Assembly (NCBI RefSeq): GCF_001634365.1
Contig: NZ_CP014578.1
Span: 1,116,001 to 1,180,000 of the forward strand
DNA length: 64,000 bases
Direction: 5' to 3'
Source of the DNA: Paraburkholderia phytofirmans OLGA172
Lineage (GTDB): Bacteria; Pseudomonadota; Gammaproteobacteria; Burkholderiales; Burkholderiaceae
Below the pieces are notes generated by a model, which saw only the letters and a list, made by a program, of their open reading frames with translations, was not told the DNA's origin and made no database searches. The position numbers and the translations under genes are program-made. Shown here one piece after another: positions 54,805 through 63,460 of this stretch; position 1 is the stretch's first letter, and every line of letters starts with the position of its first letter.

Positions 54805-55380
54805 ATGAAACTTTTTCGTCCGCTTATCGTGATCTTTGTCGTACTGTCGGCGATCACGGGACTCGCTTATCCGGCTGTGATGACCGCCATCGGCCAGGCC
54901 GCGTTCCACGATCAGGTCAACGGCAGCATGATCGAACAGAACGGCAAGGTGGTCGGCTCGAAGCTGATCGGCCAGCAGTTCGATGCGCCGCAGTACTTCT
55001 GGGGCCGTCTGTCGGCCATCAGCCCGAAACCGTACGACCCAACGAGCTCGGGTGGCTCGAACCTCGGGCCGACCAACCCGGCGTTGTCGGATGAAATCAA
55101 AGGCCGCCTCGACGCGTTGAAGGCGGCGGGTACCGACATGTCGAAGCCGGTGCCGATCGACCTCGTGACGTCTTCGGGTAGTGGCCTCGATCCGGAAATC
55201 AGCCCGGCTGCGGCGGCTTACCAGATCGACCGTGTCGCGAAGGCGCGCAAGATGTCGCCGAACGACGTGCAGGCGCTGGTTGACCGCTACACTAGCGGCC
55301 GCCAGTTCGGCGTGCTCGGTGAAGCACGCGTCAACGTGCTGCAGTTGAATCTCGCACTCGACGCTGCGCATCAAGGCTAA
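54805..55380 (+). CDS. kdpC: K+-transporting ATPase subunit C
   Basis: The protein has 191 residues with one N-terminal membrane helix ([20 protein letters not shown]) and a periplasmic domain containing [33 protein letters not shown] and the ending [20 protein letters not shown], all KdpC marks. I chose the ATG at 54805 after AAAAGGATTG. KdpC links KdpA and KdpB and supports ATP binding. Confidence 0.96.
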   Translation: MKLFRPLIVIFVVLSAITGLAYPAVMTAIGQAAFHDQVNGSMIEQNGKVVGSKLIGQQFDAPQYFWGRLSAISPKPYDPTSSGGSNLGPTNPALSDEIKGRLDALKAAGTDMSKPVPIDLVTSSGSGLDPEISPAAAAYQIDRVAKARKMSPNDVQALVDRYTSGRQFGVLGEARVNVLQLNLALDAAHQG

Positions 55381-55396
55381 GCGGGTGGGGCTGACA

Positions 55397-55432
55397 AAGA
55401 CGGCGCCCGGTGTGGCGCCGTCTTGGCCTTTT
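55397..55432 (+). terminator. Strong hairpin between kdpC and kdpD
   Basis: AAGACGGCGCC and GGCGCCGTCTT form an 11-bp perfect stem with a 6-base loop, followed by GGCCTTTTG. It probably ends or attenuates the kdpFABC transcript so that kdpDE is made at a lower level or from its own promoter in the next 130 bases. Confidence 0.65.
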
Positions 55433-55566
55433 GTGGCGCGGCGTCCCGGCGGCTGGCGCTCCGGCGGCCGGCGTTTGCGGTGAAGCGGCTACCGTGCCAC
55501 CATCTACCTGATGCAGCCCCGTGGACCCACACAGGCTGTCATCGAACAGACCCATAAACAGAAAGC

Positions 55567-58401
55567 ATGAACCGACCCGATCCTGACGAATTGCTCGACA
55601 AGCTGCAACGGGACGAAGAAAAGCGTCAGCGGGGCCGGCTGAAGATTTTTTTCGGCGCGTCGGCGGGCGTCGGCAAGACCTATGCGATGTTGCAGGCCGC
55701 CCGGCGCCGTGCCGATGAGGGCGCGGGCGTGGTGGTCGGCATCGCCGAAACGCATGGCCGCAGCGAGACCGCTGCGCTGCTAGAAGGCCTCGACGTGCTG
55801 CCGCTCGCGCGTATCGAGTATCGCGGCCGCAAGCTTGGCGAGTTCGATCTCGACGCCGCGCTCGCCCGCAAGCCGCAGCTGATTCTCGTCGACGAACTCG
55901 CGCATTCGAATGTGCAGGGCGCGCGGCATCTGAAGCGCTGGCAGGACGTCTACGAACTGCTCGACGCGGGCATCGACGTCTACACCACGGTCAATGTCCA
56001 ACACCTCGAAAGCCTGAACGACGTGGTCGGCCAGATCACCGGCATTCGCGTCTGGGAGACGGTCCCCGACCGCGTGTTCGATCGCGCCGACGAAGTCACG
56101 CTGGTCGATCTGCCCGCCGAAGAACTGCTCGACCGGATGCGCGACGGCAAGGTGTATTTGCCGCAGCAGGCCGAGCGTGCGGTGCGCAACTTCTTTCGCA
56201 AGGGCAACCTGATCGCGTTGCGCGAGCTGGCATTGCGCCGCACCGCGGACCGTGTCGATGCGCAGATGCGGGAATATCGCGCCGATCGGTCGATCCAGCG
56301 GATCTGGCAGGCACGTGAGCGCTTGCTGGTGTGCGTCGGCCCCGGCCCGGAAGCACCGATGCTGGTGCGCGCGGCGGCGCGTCTCGCCGCCAGCCTGAAG
56401 GCCGACTGGATTGCCGTCTATGTGGAAACGCCCGCGCTGCAGCGCTTGCCCGATGCGCGCCGCGAACGCACGCTGAATGCCTTGAAGCTCGCCGCCGAAC
56501 TCGGCGCCGAAACCGCGACACTGGCAGGCACCGATGCGGTCGCCGCGCTGATCGGCTACGCGCAGGCTCGCAACGTCTCGAAGCTGGTGGCCGGCGCCTC
56601 GGCCCGCACCGGTTTCAGGCGCTGGCTGCGCCGGCCGCTCGGTGAGCGCATCGCCGAACGCGCGGGCGATCTCGATCTCACGCTGATTCGCGCGTCGTCG
56701 GAACGCGATGGCGGCGAGCATCGCCACTTGCTGAATACCACGGCGAATGCTTGGCGCGAGGCGTTGAGCGCGGCGCGCGAACGCCGTTCGCCGCCGCGCG
56801 CCTACGGTTTCGCGTTGGCGATTTGCGCGGCCATTACGCTGCTGTCGAGCCAACTGATCGACCATATCGATCTGACCAACCTCGTCATGCTGTACCTGCT
56901 CGGCGTGATCTTCACGGCGGTGAAGCTCGGGCGCGGGCCGGGTGTCGTGCTGTCGTTCATGAGCGTGGCGGCATTCGATTTCTTTTTCGTGCCGCCGCGC
57001 ATGTCGTTGTCGGTGTCCGATACGCAGTATCTGCTGACCTTCTTCGGCATGCTGCTGACGTCGCTCGTCATCAGCCATCTCACGTCGAGCTTGCGCCGCG
57101 AGGCGAGTGTTGCGCGGCGTCGGGAGCAACGCACCGGCGCGATGTATGCAATGGCGCGTGAACTGGCGGCAGCGCTCACCATGGAGCAGATCGTCGGCAT
57201 CGGCAGCCGGCATGTGAGCGAAGTGTTCGGCGCGCGCGTCGCGATTCTGCTGCCGGACAGTGCCGATCAGGTGAAGCAGAAGATCGAGGACCCCGACGCG
57301 ACGATCACGCTCGAAGGCGAGATGCTCGATATCGACGTCGGCCAATGGGTCTACGATCAGCAGAAGCCCGCTGGGCAAGGCACCGATACGCTGCCGGCCG
57401 CCGCCGCGCTGTATCTGCCGCTGAAGGCGCCGATGCGCACACGAGGCGTGCTCGCGGTTGTGATGCGCGACGAGCGTGAGCTGGATGTGCCCGAGCAGCA
57501 GCGCATGCTCGACGCGTTTGCCGCGCAAATCGCACTGGCCCTTGAGCGGGTGCACTACGTCGACATCGCACGCGATGCGCTTGTCAATATGGAATCCGAG
57601 CGCTTGCGCAATTCGCTTCTCTCGGCGATTTCGCACGACCTGCGTACGCCGTTGACGACGATCGTCGGCTTTTCGTCGATGCTGGCGCAATCGCGCGAGG
57701 CGCATCCCGGTGCGCAGCCCGGCGACGATCTCGTCGAAGCGATTCACGAAGAAGCACTGCGCATGACGGGCATCGTCACCAATCTGCTCGACATGGCGCG
57801 CTTGCAAGCCGGCAGCCTGCAATTGAATCAGCAGTGGACGCTCCTCGAAGAAACGGTGGGCGCCGCGCTGCGGGCCTGCAAGCGTGTGCTGGCGAATCAT
57901 CCGGTACAGGTGAAGCTGCCTGCGGATTTGCCGCTGCTGCATCTCGATGCGGTGCTGATGGAGCGGCTCTTCTCGAACCTGTTCGAGAACGCAGCCAAAT
58001 ACACCCCGCCGGACACGTCCTTGACGATTGGCGCGCAACGTCTCGACGCGGACGGCAAGTCGTTCGTACGCGTCGCCGTCGACGATAACGGACCGGGTCT
58101 GCCGGCCGGCATGGAAGCGCGTGTGTTCGAGAAATTCACGCGCGGCGAGAAAGAGTCGGCCAAGCCGGGCATCGGCCTCGGCCTCGCGATCTGCCGCGCA
58201 ATCGTGGAAGCGCACGGCGGTACAATCGGCGCGCTCAATCGGATGTCCGCGGACGGCCGTGTCGAAGGCGCGCGTTTCTGGTTCACGCTGCCGGTGGAAA
58301 CGCCGCCCGAAGCGCCGGATGCGCTGGAAGACGAAGGCGCCGATGCCTTGCCGGACCACGATTTAACTCTTAACCCGCGTTCCAAGCCTAGCCATGAGTG
58401 A
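55567..58401 (+). CDS. kdpD: Sensor histidine kinase KdpD
   Basis: The protein has 944 residues. The N-terminal KdpD domain has a Walker A motif (FFGASAGVGKTYAML) and ILVDELAHSNVQG as Walker B. A universal-stress-like domain, four membrane helices (about residues 415-510), a GAF domain, and the kinase core with the phosphorylated His in LLSAISHDLRTPLTTIVGFS (about residue 690) and ATP-binding NLFENAAKYT and GLGLAICRAIVEAHGG follow. It senses K+ limitation and phosphorylates KdpE. Its last eight bases overlap kdpE. Confidence 0.96.
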   Translation: MNRPDPDELLDKLQRDEEKRQRGRLKIFFGASAGVGKTYAMLQAARRRADEGAGVVVGIAETHGRSETAALLEGLDVLPLARIEYRGRKLGEFDLDAALARKPQLILVDELAHSNVQGARHLKRWQDVYELLDAGIDVYTTVNVQHLESLNDVVGQITGIRVWETVPDRVFDRADEVTLVDLPAEELLDRMRDGKVYLPQQAERAVRNFFRKGNLIALRELALRRTADRVDAQMREYRADRSIQRIWQARERLLVCVGPGPEAPMLVRAAARLAASLKADWIAVYVETPALQRLPDARRERTLNALKLAAELGAETATLAGTDAVAALIGYAQARNVSKLVAGASARTGFRRWLRRPLGERIAERAGDLDLTLIRASSERDGGEHRHLLNTTANAWREALSAARERRSPPRAYGFALAICAAITLLSSQLIDHIDLTNLVMLYLLGVIFTAVKLGRGPGVVLSFMSVAAFDFFFVPPRMSLSVSDTQYLLTFFGMLLTSLVISHLTSSLRREASVARRREQRTGAMYAMARELAAALTMEQIVGIGSRHVSEVFGARVAILLPDSADQVKQKIEDPDATITLEGEMLDIDVGQWVYDQQKPAGQGTDTLPAAAALYLPLKAPMRTRGVLAVVMRDERELDVPEQQRMLDAFAAQIALALERVHYVDIARDALVNMESERLRNSLLSAISHDLRTPLTTIVGFSSMLAQSREAHPGAQPGDDLVEAIHEEALRMTGIVTNLLDMARLQAGSLQLNQQWTLLEETVGAALRACKRVLANHPVQVKLPADLPLLHLDAVLMERLFSNLFENAAKYTPPDTSLTIGAQRLDADGKSFVRVAVDDNGPGLPAGMEARVFEKFTRGEKESAKPGIGLGLAICRAIVEAHGGTIGALNRMSADGRVEGARFWFTLPVETPPEAPDALEDEGADALPDHDLTLNPRSKPSHE

Positions 58402-59092
58402 CCCGAGCATCACAGTCGTCCTGATTGAAGACGAAAAGCAGATTCGCCGCTTCGTGCGAACCGCGCTGGAAGGCGAGGGCATTGTTGTGCACGACGCCGA
58501 GACCGGCAAGCAAGGTCTCGTCGAAGCCGCGACGCGCAAGCCCGATCTCGTCATCGTCGATCTCGGCCTGCCCGACACCGACGGTCTCGACGTGATTCGC
58601 GAGCTGCGTGGCTGGAGCGAGTTGCCGGTCATCGTGTTGTCGGCGCGCACTCAGGAAACCGAAAAAGTCGCCGCGCTCGATGCCGGTGCGGACGATTACC
58701 TCACCAAGCCGTTCGGCGTTTCGGAACTGCTGGCGCGGATCCGCGCGCATATGCGGCGCCGCAATCAGGGCGGCGCGAATGAATCGCCGCTGGTGCGCTT
58801 CGGCGCGGTGACGGTCGATCTGGCCTTGCGTCAGGTGAGCCGCGACGGCGTAGCCGTCCATCTCACGCCGATCGAATACCGTCTGCTTGCGACACTGGTC
58901 CGCCACGCCGGCCGCGTGCTGACGCACCGCCAATTGCTGCGCGACGTGTGGGGGCCGTCGCATGTCGAGAGCCACCATTATCTGCGTATTTATATGGCGC
59001 ATCTGCGCGGGAAACTGGAGCGCGACCCGGCGCAACCGGAGCATATCGTCACGGAAACGGGCGTGGGATACCGGCTGGTGGGCGCGGTTTAA
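58394..59092 (+). CDS. kdpE: Response regulator KdpE (OmpR family)
   Basis: The protein has 232 residues. The receiver domain has acidic VVLIEDEKQI, the phosphorylated Asp 56 in LVIVDLGLPDTDG and the conserved Lys in DYLTKPFGVSEL. The winged-helix output domain ends YLRIYMAHLRGKLERDPAQP, HIVTETGVGYRLV. It activates kdpFABC at low K+ or high osmolarity. The start lies eight bases before the kdpD stop, so the pair is coupled. Confidence 0.96.
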   Translation: MSDPSITVVLIEDEKQIRRFVRTALEGEGIVVHDAETGKQGLVEAATRKPDLVIVDLGLPDTDGLDVIRELRGWSELPVIVLSARTQETEKVAALDAGADDYLTKPFGVSELLARIRAHMRRRNQGGANESPLVRFGAVTVDLALRQVSRDGVAVHLTPIEYRLLATLVRHAGRVLTHRQLLRDVWGPSHVESHHYLRIYMAHLRGKLERDPAQPEHIVTETGVGYRLVGAV

Positions 59093-59168
59093 GCCTGCCC
59101 GAGGCGTCCGCTGCGCCCTTGCGCGCCTTTGCGGCTTGTCGCCGCAGCAGGGCGGCGAGCTATTTTGA

Positions 59169-59174
59169 TATAAT
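59169..59174 (+). promoter_or_regulatory. -10 box of the gdx promoter
   Basis: A consensus TATAAT lies about ten bases before the guanidine riboswitch, so the transcript would begin almost exactly at its first hairpin. A clear -35 element at 17 bases is not seen. Confidence 0.6.
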
Positions 59175-59179
59175 TACAG

Positions 59180-59226
59180 TTCGTAAGGACGGCCTTGCGC
59201 ACTGCTACAAACGGGGACGGCCCCAT
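59180..59226 (+). ncRNA. Guanidine-II riboswitch (mini-ykkC)
   Basis: Two short hairpins carry identical ACGG loops: AAGG-ACGG-CCTT at 59185-59196 and GGGG-ACGG-CCCC at 59213-59224, joined by a 16-base linker. Paired stem-loops with ACGR loops are the full consensus of the guanidine-II riboswitch, in which the loops kiss and bind guanidinium. It lies 20 bases before the start of a guanidinium exporter gene, and a free ribosome-binding site (GGAG at 59235) follows it, as expected for translational ON control. Confidence 0.93.
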
Positions 59227-59245
59227 CTGACCATGGAGCTGTCTC

Positions 59246-59566
59246 ATGTCCTGGATTCTTCTGCTGATTGCCGGTTTGCTCGAAGTCGCATGGGCGGCCG
59301 GTCTCAAAACCTCCGAAGGTTTCACCCGGCTCTGGCCCTCCGTATTCACGGTGGTGACCGCGCTCGGCAGCTTTGTCCTGCTCGCGATGGCAATGCGCCA
59401 GTTGCCGCTCGGCACGGCCTACGCCGTGTGGACGGGGATCGGCGCGGTCGGCGCGTTCATCTTCGGCATTGTCATGATGGGCGAGGCGCTGACGGCCGCG
59501 CGGGTGGCGAGCGCGGCGCTGATCGTGATCGGCTTGATCGGGTTGAAGCTGTCGTCGGGGCATTGA
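59246..59566 (+). CDS. gdx: Guanidinium exporter (SMR family, Gdx/SugE)
   Basis: The protein has 106 residues and four helices. The membrane-embedded Glu of small multidrug resistance transporters is in [20 protein letters not shown], and the Gdx-type pattern [20 protein letters not shown] is present. With the guanidine-II riboswitch directly upstream, guanidinium export coupled to protons is the clear function; older annotation would call it SugE. It acts as an antiparallel dimer in the inner membrane. Confidence 0.95.
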   Translation: MSWILLLIAGLLEVAWAAGLKTSEGFTRLWPSVFTVVTALGSFVLLAMAMRQLPLGTAYAVWTGIGAVGAFIFGIVMMGEALTAARVASAALIVIGLIGLKLSSGH

Positions 59567-59826
59567 GCCCCTGTTGTCCAGCCGGATTAGCGTGTCCGCG
59601 TGCGCTCGAACCGGCCGCTAACGACTGGCCATTCGAGCCTGCCATTTGTTCGCCGCTCTGCGTTCTGCGAATTAACGTGGCTATAATGAGACTGAATCCA
59701 ACCTGAAATTGTCCGCGGCCCATTTGGCGCGGCCGGCTTGGCGCGGGTCTGACGACTTCGGTGCGGCGGTTCCCTTTCCTTTGCCCGTCGAAGCGCCCGG
59801 CACGCACAGCGCGCCTGGAGGCGGCC

Positions 59827-60438
59827 ATGCTTGAATCACTTTCGCTCGCTGCGGGCCTCTCATGGGGCAGCGGTCTGCGCCTCTATCTGACAGTCCTGCT
59901 GGCCGGCGTGTTCGCACGTCTTGGCTTCATCCATCTCCCCGATACGCTGTCCGCCCTGTCGTCGCCGTGGGTCATCGGCGTCGCCGGTGTGCTGACGGTC
60001 ACTGAATTTCTCGCCGACAAAATCCCCGCGTTCGATTCCTTGTGGGACGCGGTCCATACCTTTATCCGGATTCCCGCCGGCGCGGTACTCGCGGCCGGCG
60101 CGCTTGGCCATGCCGATCCCGCGCTGCTGACGGTCGCGGCGCTCGCGGGCGGCACGCTGGCGGGCACCGCGCATCTGGCGAAAGCGGGCACGCGCGCGCT
60201 GATCAATCTGTCGCCGGAACCGGTGTCGAATGTCGTGACCTCGACCGCGGAAGACGGTCTCGTGTTCGGCGGCATGCTGCTCGCGCTGTTCGTGCCGCTT
60301 CTGTTCCTGGTATTGATGGTGGGCTTCCTGGTGCTGGCCGGCTGGGCGTTGCCGCGGCTGTGGCGCGGCGTGCAGGGCGGTTTTCGCGGGATGGCGACGC
60401 ACATGGTGTCGCGGCTTGCCAGGAGTCGGCACGATTGA
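59827..60438 (+). CDS. DUF4126 family membrane protein
   Basis: The protein has 203 residues with several hydrophobic segments: WGSGLRLYLTVLLAGVFARL, VIGVAGVLTVTEFLADKIPA, and LLALFVPLLFLVLMVGFLVL near the end. The pattern FLADKIP.FDS.WD..HTFIRIPAG is that of DUF4126 proteins, whose function is unknown. The ATG at 59827 is preferred; the frame runs upstream to 59761 without family match. Its stop overlaps a TTG that may start the next gene. The 260 bases before it (59567-59826) hold no gene; a TATAAT at 59681 is a possible promoter. Confidence 0.85.
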   Translation: MLESLSLAAGLSWGSGLRLYLTVLLAGVFARLGFIHLPDTLSALSSPWVIGVAGVLTVTEFLADKIPAFDSLWDAVHTFIRIPAGAVLAAGALGHADPALLTVAALAGGTLAGTAHLAKAGTRALINLSPEPVSNVVTSTAEDGLVFGGMLLALFVPLLFLVLMVGFLVLAGWALPRLWRGVQGGFRGMATHMVSRLARSRHD

Positions 60439-63017
60439 GCGATACGGTAAGGGGTGCTGCGGTGCGGGCGGCCTCACGGCCAACACGCCGGCTGGGCGGC
60501 GCGGACGTGCTGCGCCAGGCTATTCGCATGACGGCGCGAGACTGGCGCGCGGGCGAACTGACGATGCTGCTGCTGGCGCTGGTGCTGGCCGTCGCGGCGT
60601 TGTCGAGTGTCGGCTTTCTGGCTGACCGCTTGCATCAGGGGCTCGAGCGGGATGCGCGGCGCATGATCGCGGCCGATTTCATCGTCCGGGCCGATCATCC
60701 GGTCGATCCGCAGTTCGCGCAGCAAGCGAGCGCGCTCGGTCTGAATACCGCCAGCACGGCGATCTTCCCCAGCATGGTCAATTCGGCCGGCGCACAGCCG
60801 GCCTCGCGGCTGGCCGCCGTCAAGGCGGTGTCGCCGGGTTATCCGTTGCGCGGCGCGTTGCGGATCGCTGCGGCGCCGGGCGCGGCGGACCATCCTACCC
60901 AATCGATTCCGGCGCCGGGTACGGTATGGGTCGATCAGGCACTGCTCGAGGCATTGAAGCTGCATGTCGGCGACACCGTGAAGGTCGGGTCTCGCAGCTT
61001 CACGATCGGCGCGGTGATTACCCGCGAACTCGACCGTGGTTTCTCGTTCGTCAATTTTTCGCCGCGCTTGATGCTGCGTGCCGACGATGTCCAATCGACC
61101 GGCCTCATCACCTTCGGCAGCCGCGTGACCTATCGGTTGCTGGTGGCGGGCTCCGATGCATCCGTGGCGCGCTTCGCGCAGTTCGCGCATGACAAGGTCG
61201 ACGGCGGCAAGATGCGCGGCGTCGCGCTCGAATCGTTGCAGGAAGGCCAGCCGCAAGTGCGTCAGACGCTCGACCGCGCGGGTCATTTCCTCACACTCGT
61301 CTCACTGCTCACCGCGTTGCTCGCGGCGGTGGCGATCGCGATGGCCGCGCATCGGTATATGCGCCGGCATCTGGACGGCTGCGCGGCGATGCGCTGTCTC
61401 GGCGTCAGCCAGGCCACGCTGCGTGCGCTGTTCACGCTTGAATTCGTCGGGCTGGGTTTGATCGGCGGCGCGCTTGGCGTGGCGCTCGGTTACCTGGGGC
61501 ATCTGGCGCTGCTGACGTGGCTCGGCAGTCTGATCGACGTCGCTTTGCCGTACCCGACCGCGTGGCCGGCGCTCGAAGGTATCGCGGCCGGTCTTGTCCT
61601 GTTGCTCGGCTTCGCGCTGCCGCCGCTGTTGCCGCTGACGCGCGTGCCGCCGGTACGCGTGCTGCGTCGCGAATGGGGCGAGGCGGGACGCACCGCGTGG
61701 GCCGCCTATGCGCTCGGCATCGTGTTGTTCGCCGCGCTCCTGATCGTCGCAGCGGGCGAGCTGAAGCTCGGCGGTATCGTCGCGGGCGGCTTTGCCGGCG
61801 GACTGCTGGTGTTCGCGTGCATCGCGCGGCTGGCGTTGTGGGGCGCGTCGCGCGTCGTGCGCAGCGAGCGCGTGAATGCGGGAATCGGCTGGCGTTACGC
61901 GCTGGCGTCGCTGGAGCGGCGCAGCGGCGCGAGCGCGTTGCAGATCACCGCGCTCGGCATCGGTCTGATGTGCCTGTTGCTGATCGCGATGACGCGTAAC
62001 GACCTCGTGGCCGGCTGGCGCAAATCGACGCCGCCCGATGCGCCGAACGAATTCATCATCGACATCCAGCCCGACCAGCGCGACGCCGTCACGCAGTATC
62101 TGAGCACGCACGGTGTGCCCGGCACGGTGCTCGCGCCGATGGTGCGCGGCCGGCTGCTTGCGATCAACGGCAAGCCGGTCAATCCGGATTCGTTCAAGGG
62201 CGACGATGCCAAACGGCTCGTCGATCGCGAATTCAACCTGTCCTACACGACCGAGCTGCCCGACGACAACCGTCTCTCCGCGGGCACATGGTATGGCGAC
62301 ACGAAGACGCCGCAGATTTCGATCGAGCAGGGGCTCGCGAAGCTGATCAACGTGAAGCCCGGCGATACGCTGCGCTTCGACGTGACGGGTTTGCAGATCG
62401 ACGCGCCGGTGACGAGTGTGCGCAAGCTCGACTGGGGCTCGTTCAAGGTCAACTTTTTCGTGCTGATGCCGCCGGCCGCCTTGCAGGATTTCCCGGCGAC
62501 GTTCATCACCAGTTTCCATTTGCCGCCGGAAAGGCAGTCGACCATCGACGGGCTGATCGCCGCCTATCCGAACCTCACGGCCATCGACACCGGTCCGATT
62601 CTGGCGCAGGTGCAGCGTGTCTTGCAGCAGGTAATCGGCGCGGTGCAGTTCCTGTTCGCGTTCACGCTCGCGACCGGCGTATTGGTGCTCTACGCGGCGC
62701 TTGCCGGCACGCGCGATGAGCGCATGCGAGAATCCGCGCTGCTGCGCGCGCTGGGCGCGTCGCATCGCCAGGTGCGGGCAGTGCAGGTCGCCGAGTTTGT
62801 AGCGGTGGGCGCGCTGGCGGGTTTGATGGCTGCGATCGGCGCGCAAGTGATCGGCTGGGTGCTGGCGACGCACGTGTTCGAGTTTTATCTGACCTTCGAT
62901 CCGTGGCTGTTGCCCGCGGGCATCGCAGCCGGGATTGCCTGCGCGGGCGTGGGCGGTTGGCTCAGCTTGCGGCATGTGCTGACGCGGCCCGCGTTGCAAT
63001 CGCTGCGGGACGCATGA
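60435..63017 (+). CDS. FtsX-like ABC transporter permease
   Basis: The protein has about 860 residues with two FtsX/MacB-like halves. TM1 is LTMLLLALVLAVAALSSVGF, a large MacB-PCD-like periplasmic domain follows, then three helices (LVSLLTALLAAVAIAMAAHR onward), a second periplasmic domain and a last trio with YAALAGTRDERMRESALLRA. Such permeases (YbbP type) usually pair with an ABC ATPase, but none adjoins here. The start is uncertain: a TTG at 60435 overlapping the DUF4126 stop, a GTG at 60462 and an ATG at 60528 are possible. The substrate is probably a lipid or lipoprotein; this is inference. Confidence 0.85.
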   Translation: MSDTVRGAAVRAASRPTRRLGGADVLRQAIRMTARDWRAGELTMLLLALVLAVAALSSVGFLADRLHQGLERDARRMIAADFIVRADHPVDPQFAQQASALGLNTASTAIFPSMVNSAGAQPASRLAAVKAVSPGYPLRGALRIAAAPGAADHPTQSIPAPGTVWVDQALLEALKLHVGDTVKVGSRSFTIGAVITRELDRGFSFVNFSPRLMLRADDVQSTGLITFGSRVTYRLLVAGSDASVARFAQFAHDKVDGGKMRGVALESLQEGQPQVRQTLDRAGHFLTLVSLLTALLAAVAIAMAAHRYMRRHLDGCAAMRCLGVSQATLRALFTLEFVGLGLIGGALGVALGYLGHLALLTWLGSLIDVALPYPTAWPALEGIAAGLVLLLGFALPPLLPLTRVPPVRVLRREWGEAGRTAWAAYALGIVLFAALLIVAAGELKLGGIVAGGFAGGLLVFACIARLALWGASRVVRSERVNAGIGWRYALASLERRSGASALQITALGIGLMCLLLIAMTRNDLVAGWRKSTPPDAPNEFIIDIQPDQRDAVTQYLSTHGVPGTVLAPMVRGRLLAINGKPVNPDSFKGDDAKRLVDREFNLSYTTELPDDNRLSAGTWYGDTKTPQISIEQGLAKLINVKPGDTLRFDVTGLQIDAPVTSVRKLDWGSFKVNFFVLMPPAALQDFPATFITSFHLPPERQSTIDGLIAAYPNLTAIDTGPILAQVQRVLQQVIGAVQFLFAFTLATGVLVLYAALAGTRDERMRESALLRALGASHRQVRAVQVAEFVAVGALAGLMAAIGAQVIGWVLATHVFEFYLTFDPWLLPAGIAAGIACAGVGGWLSLRHVLTRPALQSLRDA

Positions 63018-63046
63018 TTTTTCTCTTTTGGTTTTTGTGATTGGCT

Positions 63047-63460
63047 ATGAGCGATCTTAACGACGAAGTGTCCGCCGCACAGCCGACGGCCTTCGAACTG
63101 GTGGGCGGCGAAGCGCGTGTGCGCGAACTGGTCGACCGGTTTTATGACTTGATGGATCTCGAAACGGCGTTCGCCGGGATCCGGGCTTTGCATCCGGAGT
63201 CGCTCGACGGCTCGCGCGACAAGTTTTTCTGGTTCTTGTGCGGGTGGCTGGGCGGCCCCGATCATTACATCAGCCGCTTCGGCCATCCGAGGTTGAGGGC
63301 GAGGCACATGCCGTTTCCGATCGCATCCAGCGAACGGGATCAGTGGCTTCGCTGCATGGCGTGGGCGATGGAAGACGTTGGGCTTTCCGAGCCGTTGAGG
63401 GAACGGTTGCTGACGTCGTTCTTCGAGACTGCGGACTGGATGCGTAATCGCAATGGTTGA
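63047..63460 (+). CDS. Group 2 truncated haemoglobin
   Basis: The protein has 137 residues with a 2-on-2 globin fold. AFELVGGEARVRELVDRFYD matches helices A-B with the Tyr of the distal pocket in RFYDLMD. FWFLCGWLGGPDHYISRFGH, then LRARHMPFPI carries the proximal His and the group-2 motif. The Trp in CGWLGG is the conserved Trp G8-type marker. The ATG at 63047 lacks a strong ribosome site; a TTG at 63041 is in frame. It may bind O2 or NO. Its stop overlaps the next gene. Confidence 0.92.
   Translation: MSDLNDEVSAAQPTAFELVGGEARVRELVDRFYDLMDLETAFAGIRALHPESLDGSRDKFFWFLCGWLGGPDHYISRFGHPRLRARHMPFPIASSERDQWLRCMAWAMEDVGLSEPLRERLLTSFFETADWMRNRNG

Noticed and set aside
55780-58359. 859-codon antisense frame opposite kdpD
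   Set aside because: Same codon-bias artefact; composition is dominated by Arg, Gln and His and no family is visible.
61302-62999. 565-codon antisense frame opposite the FtsX-like gene
   Set aside because: Same artefact; the sense strand has a clear membrane-protein pattern.
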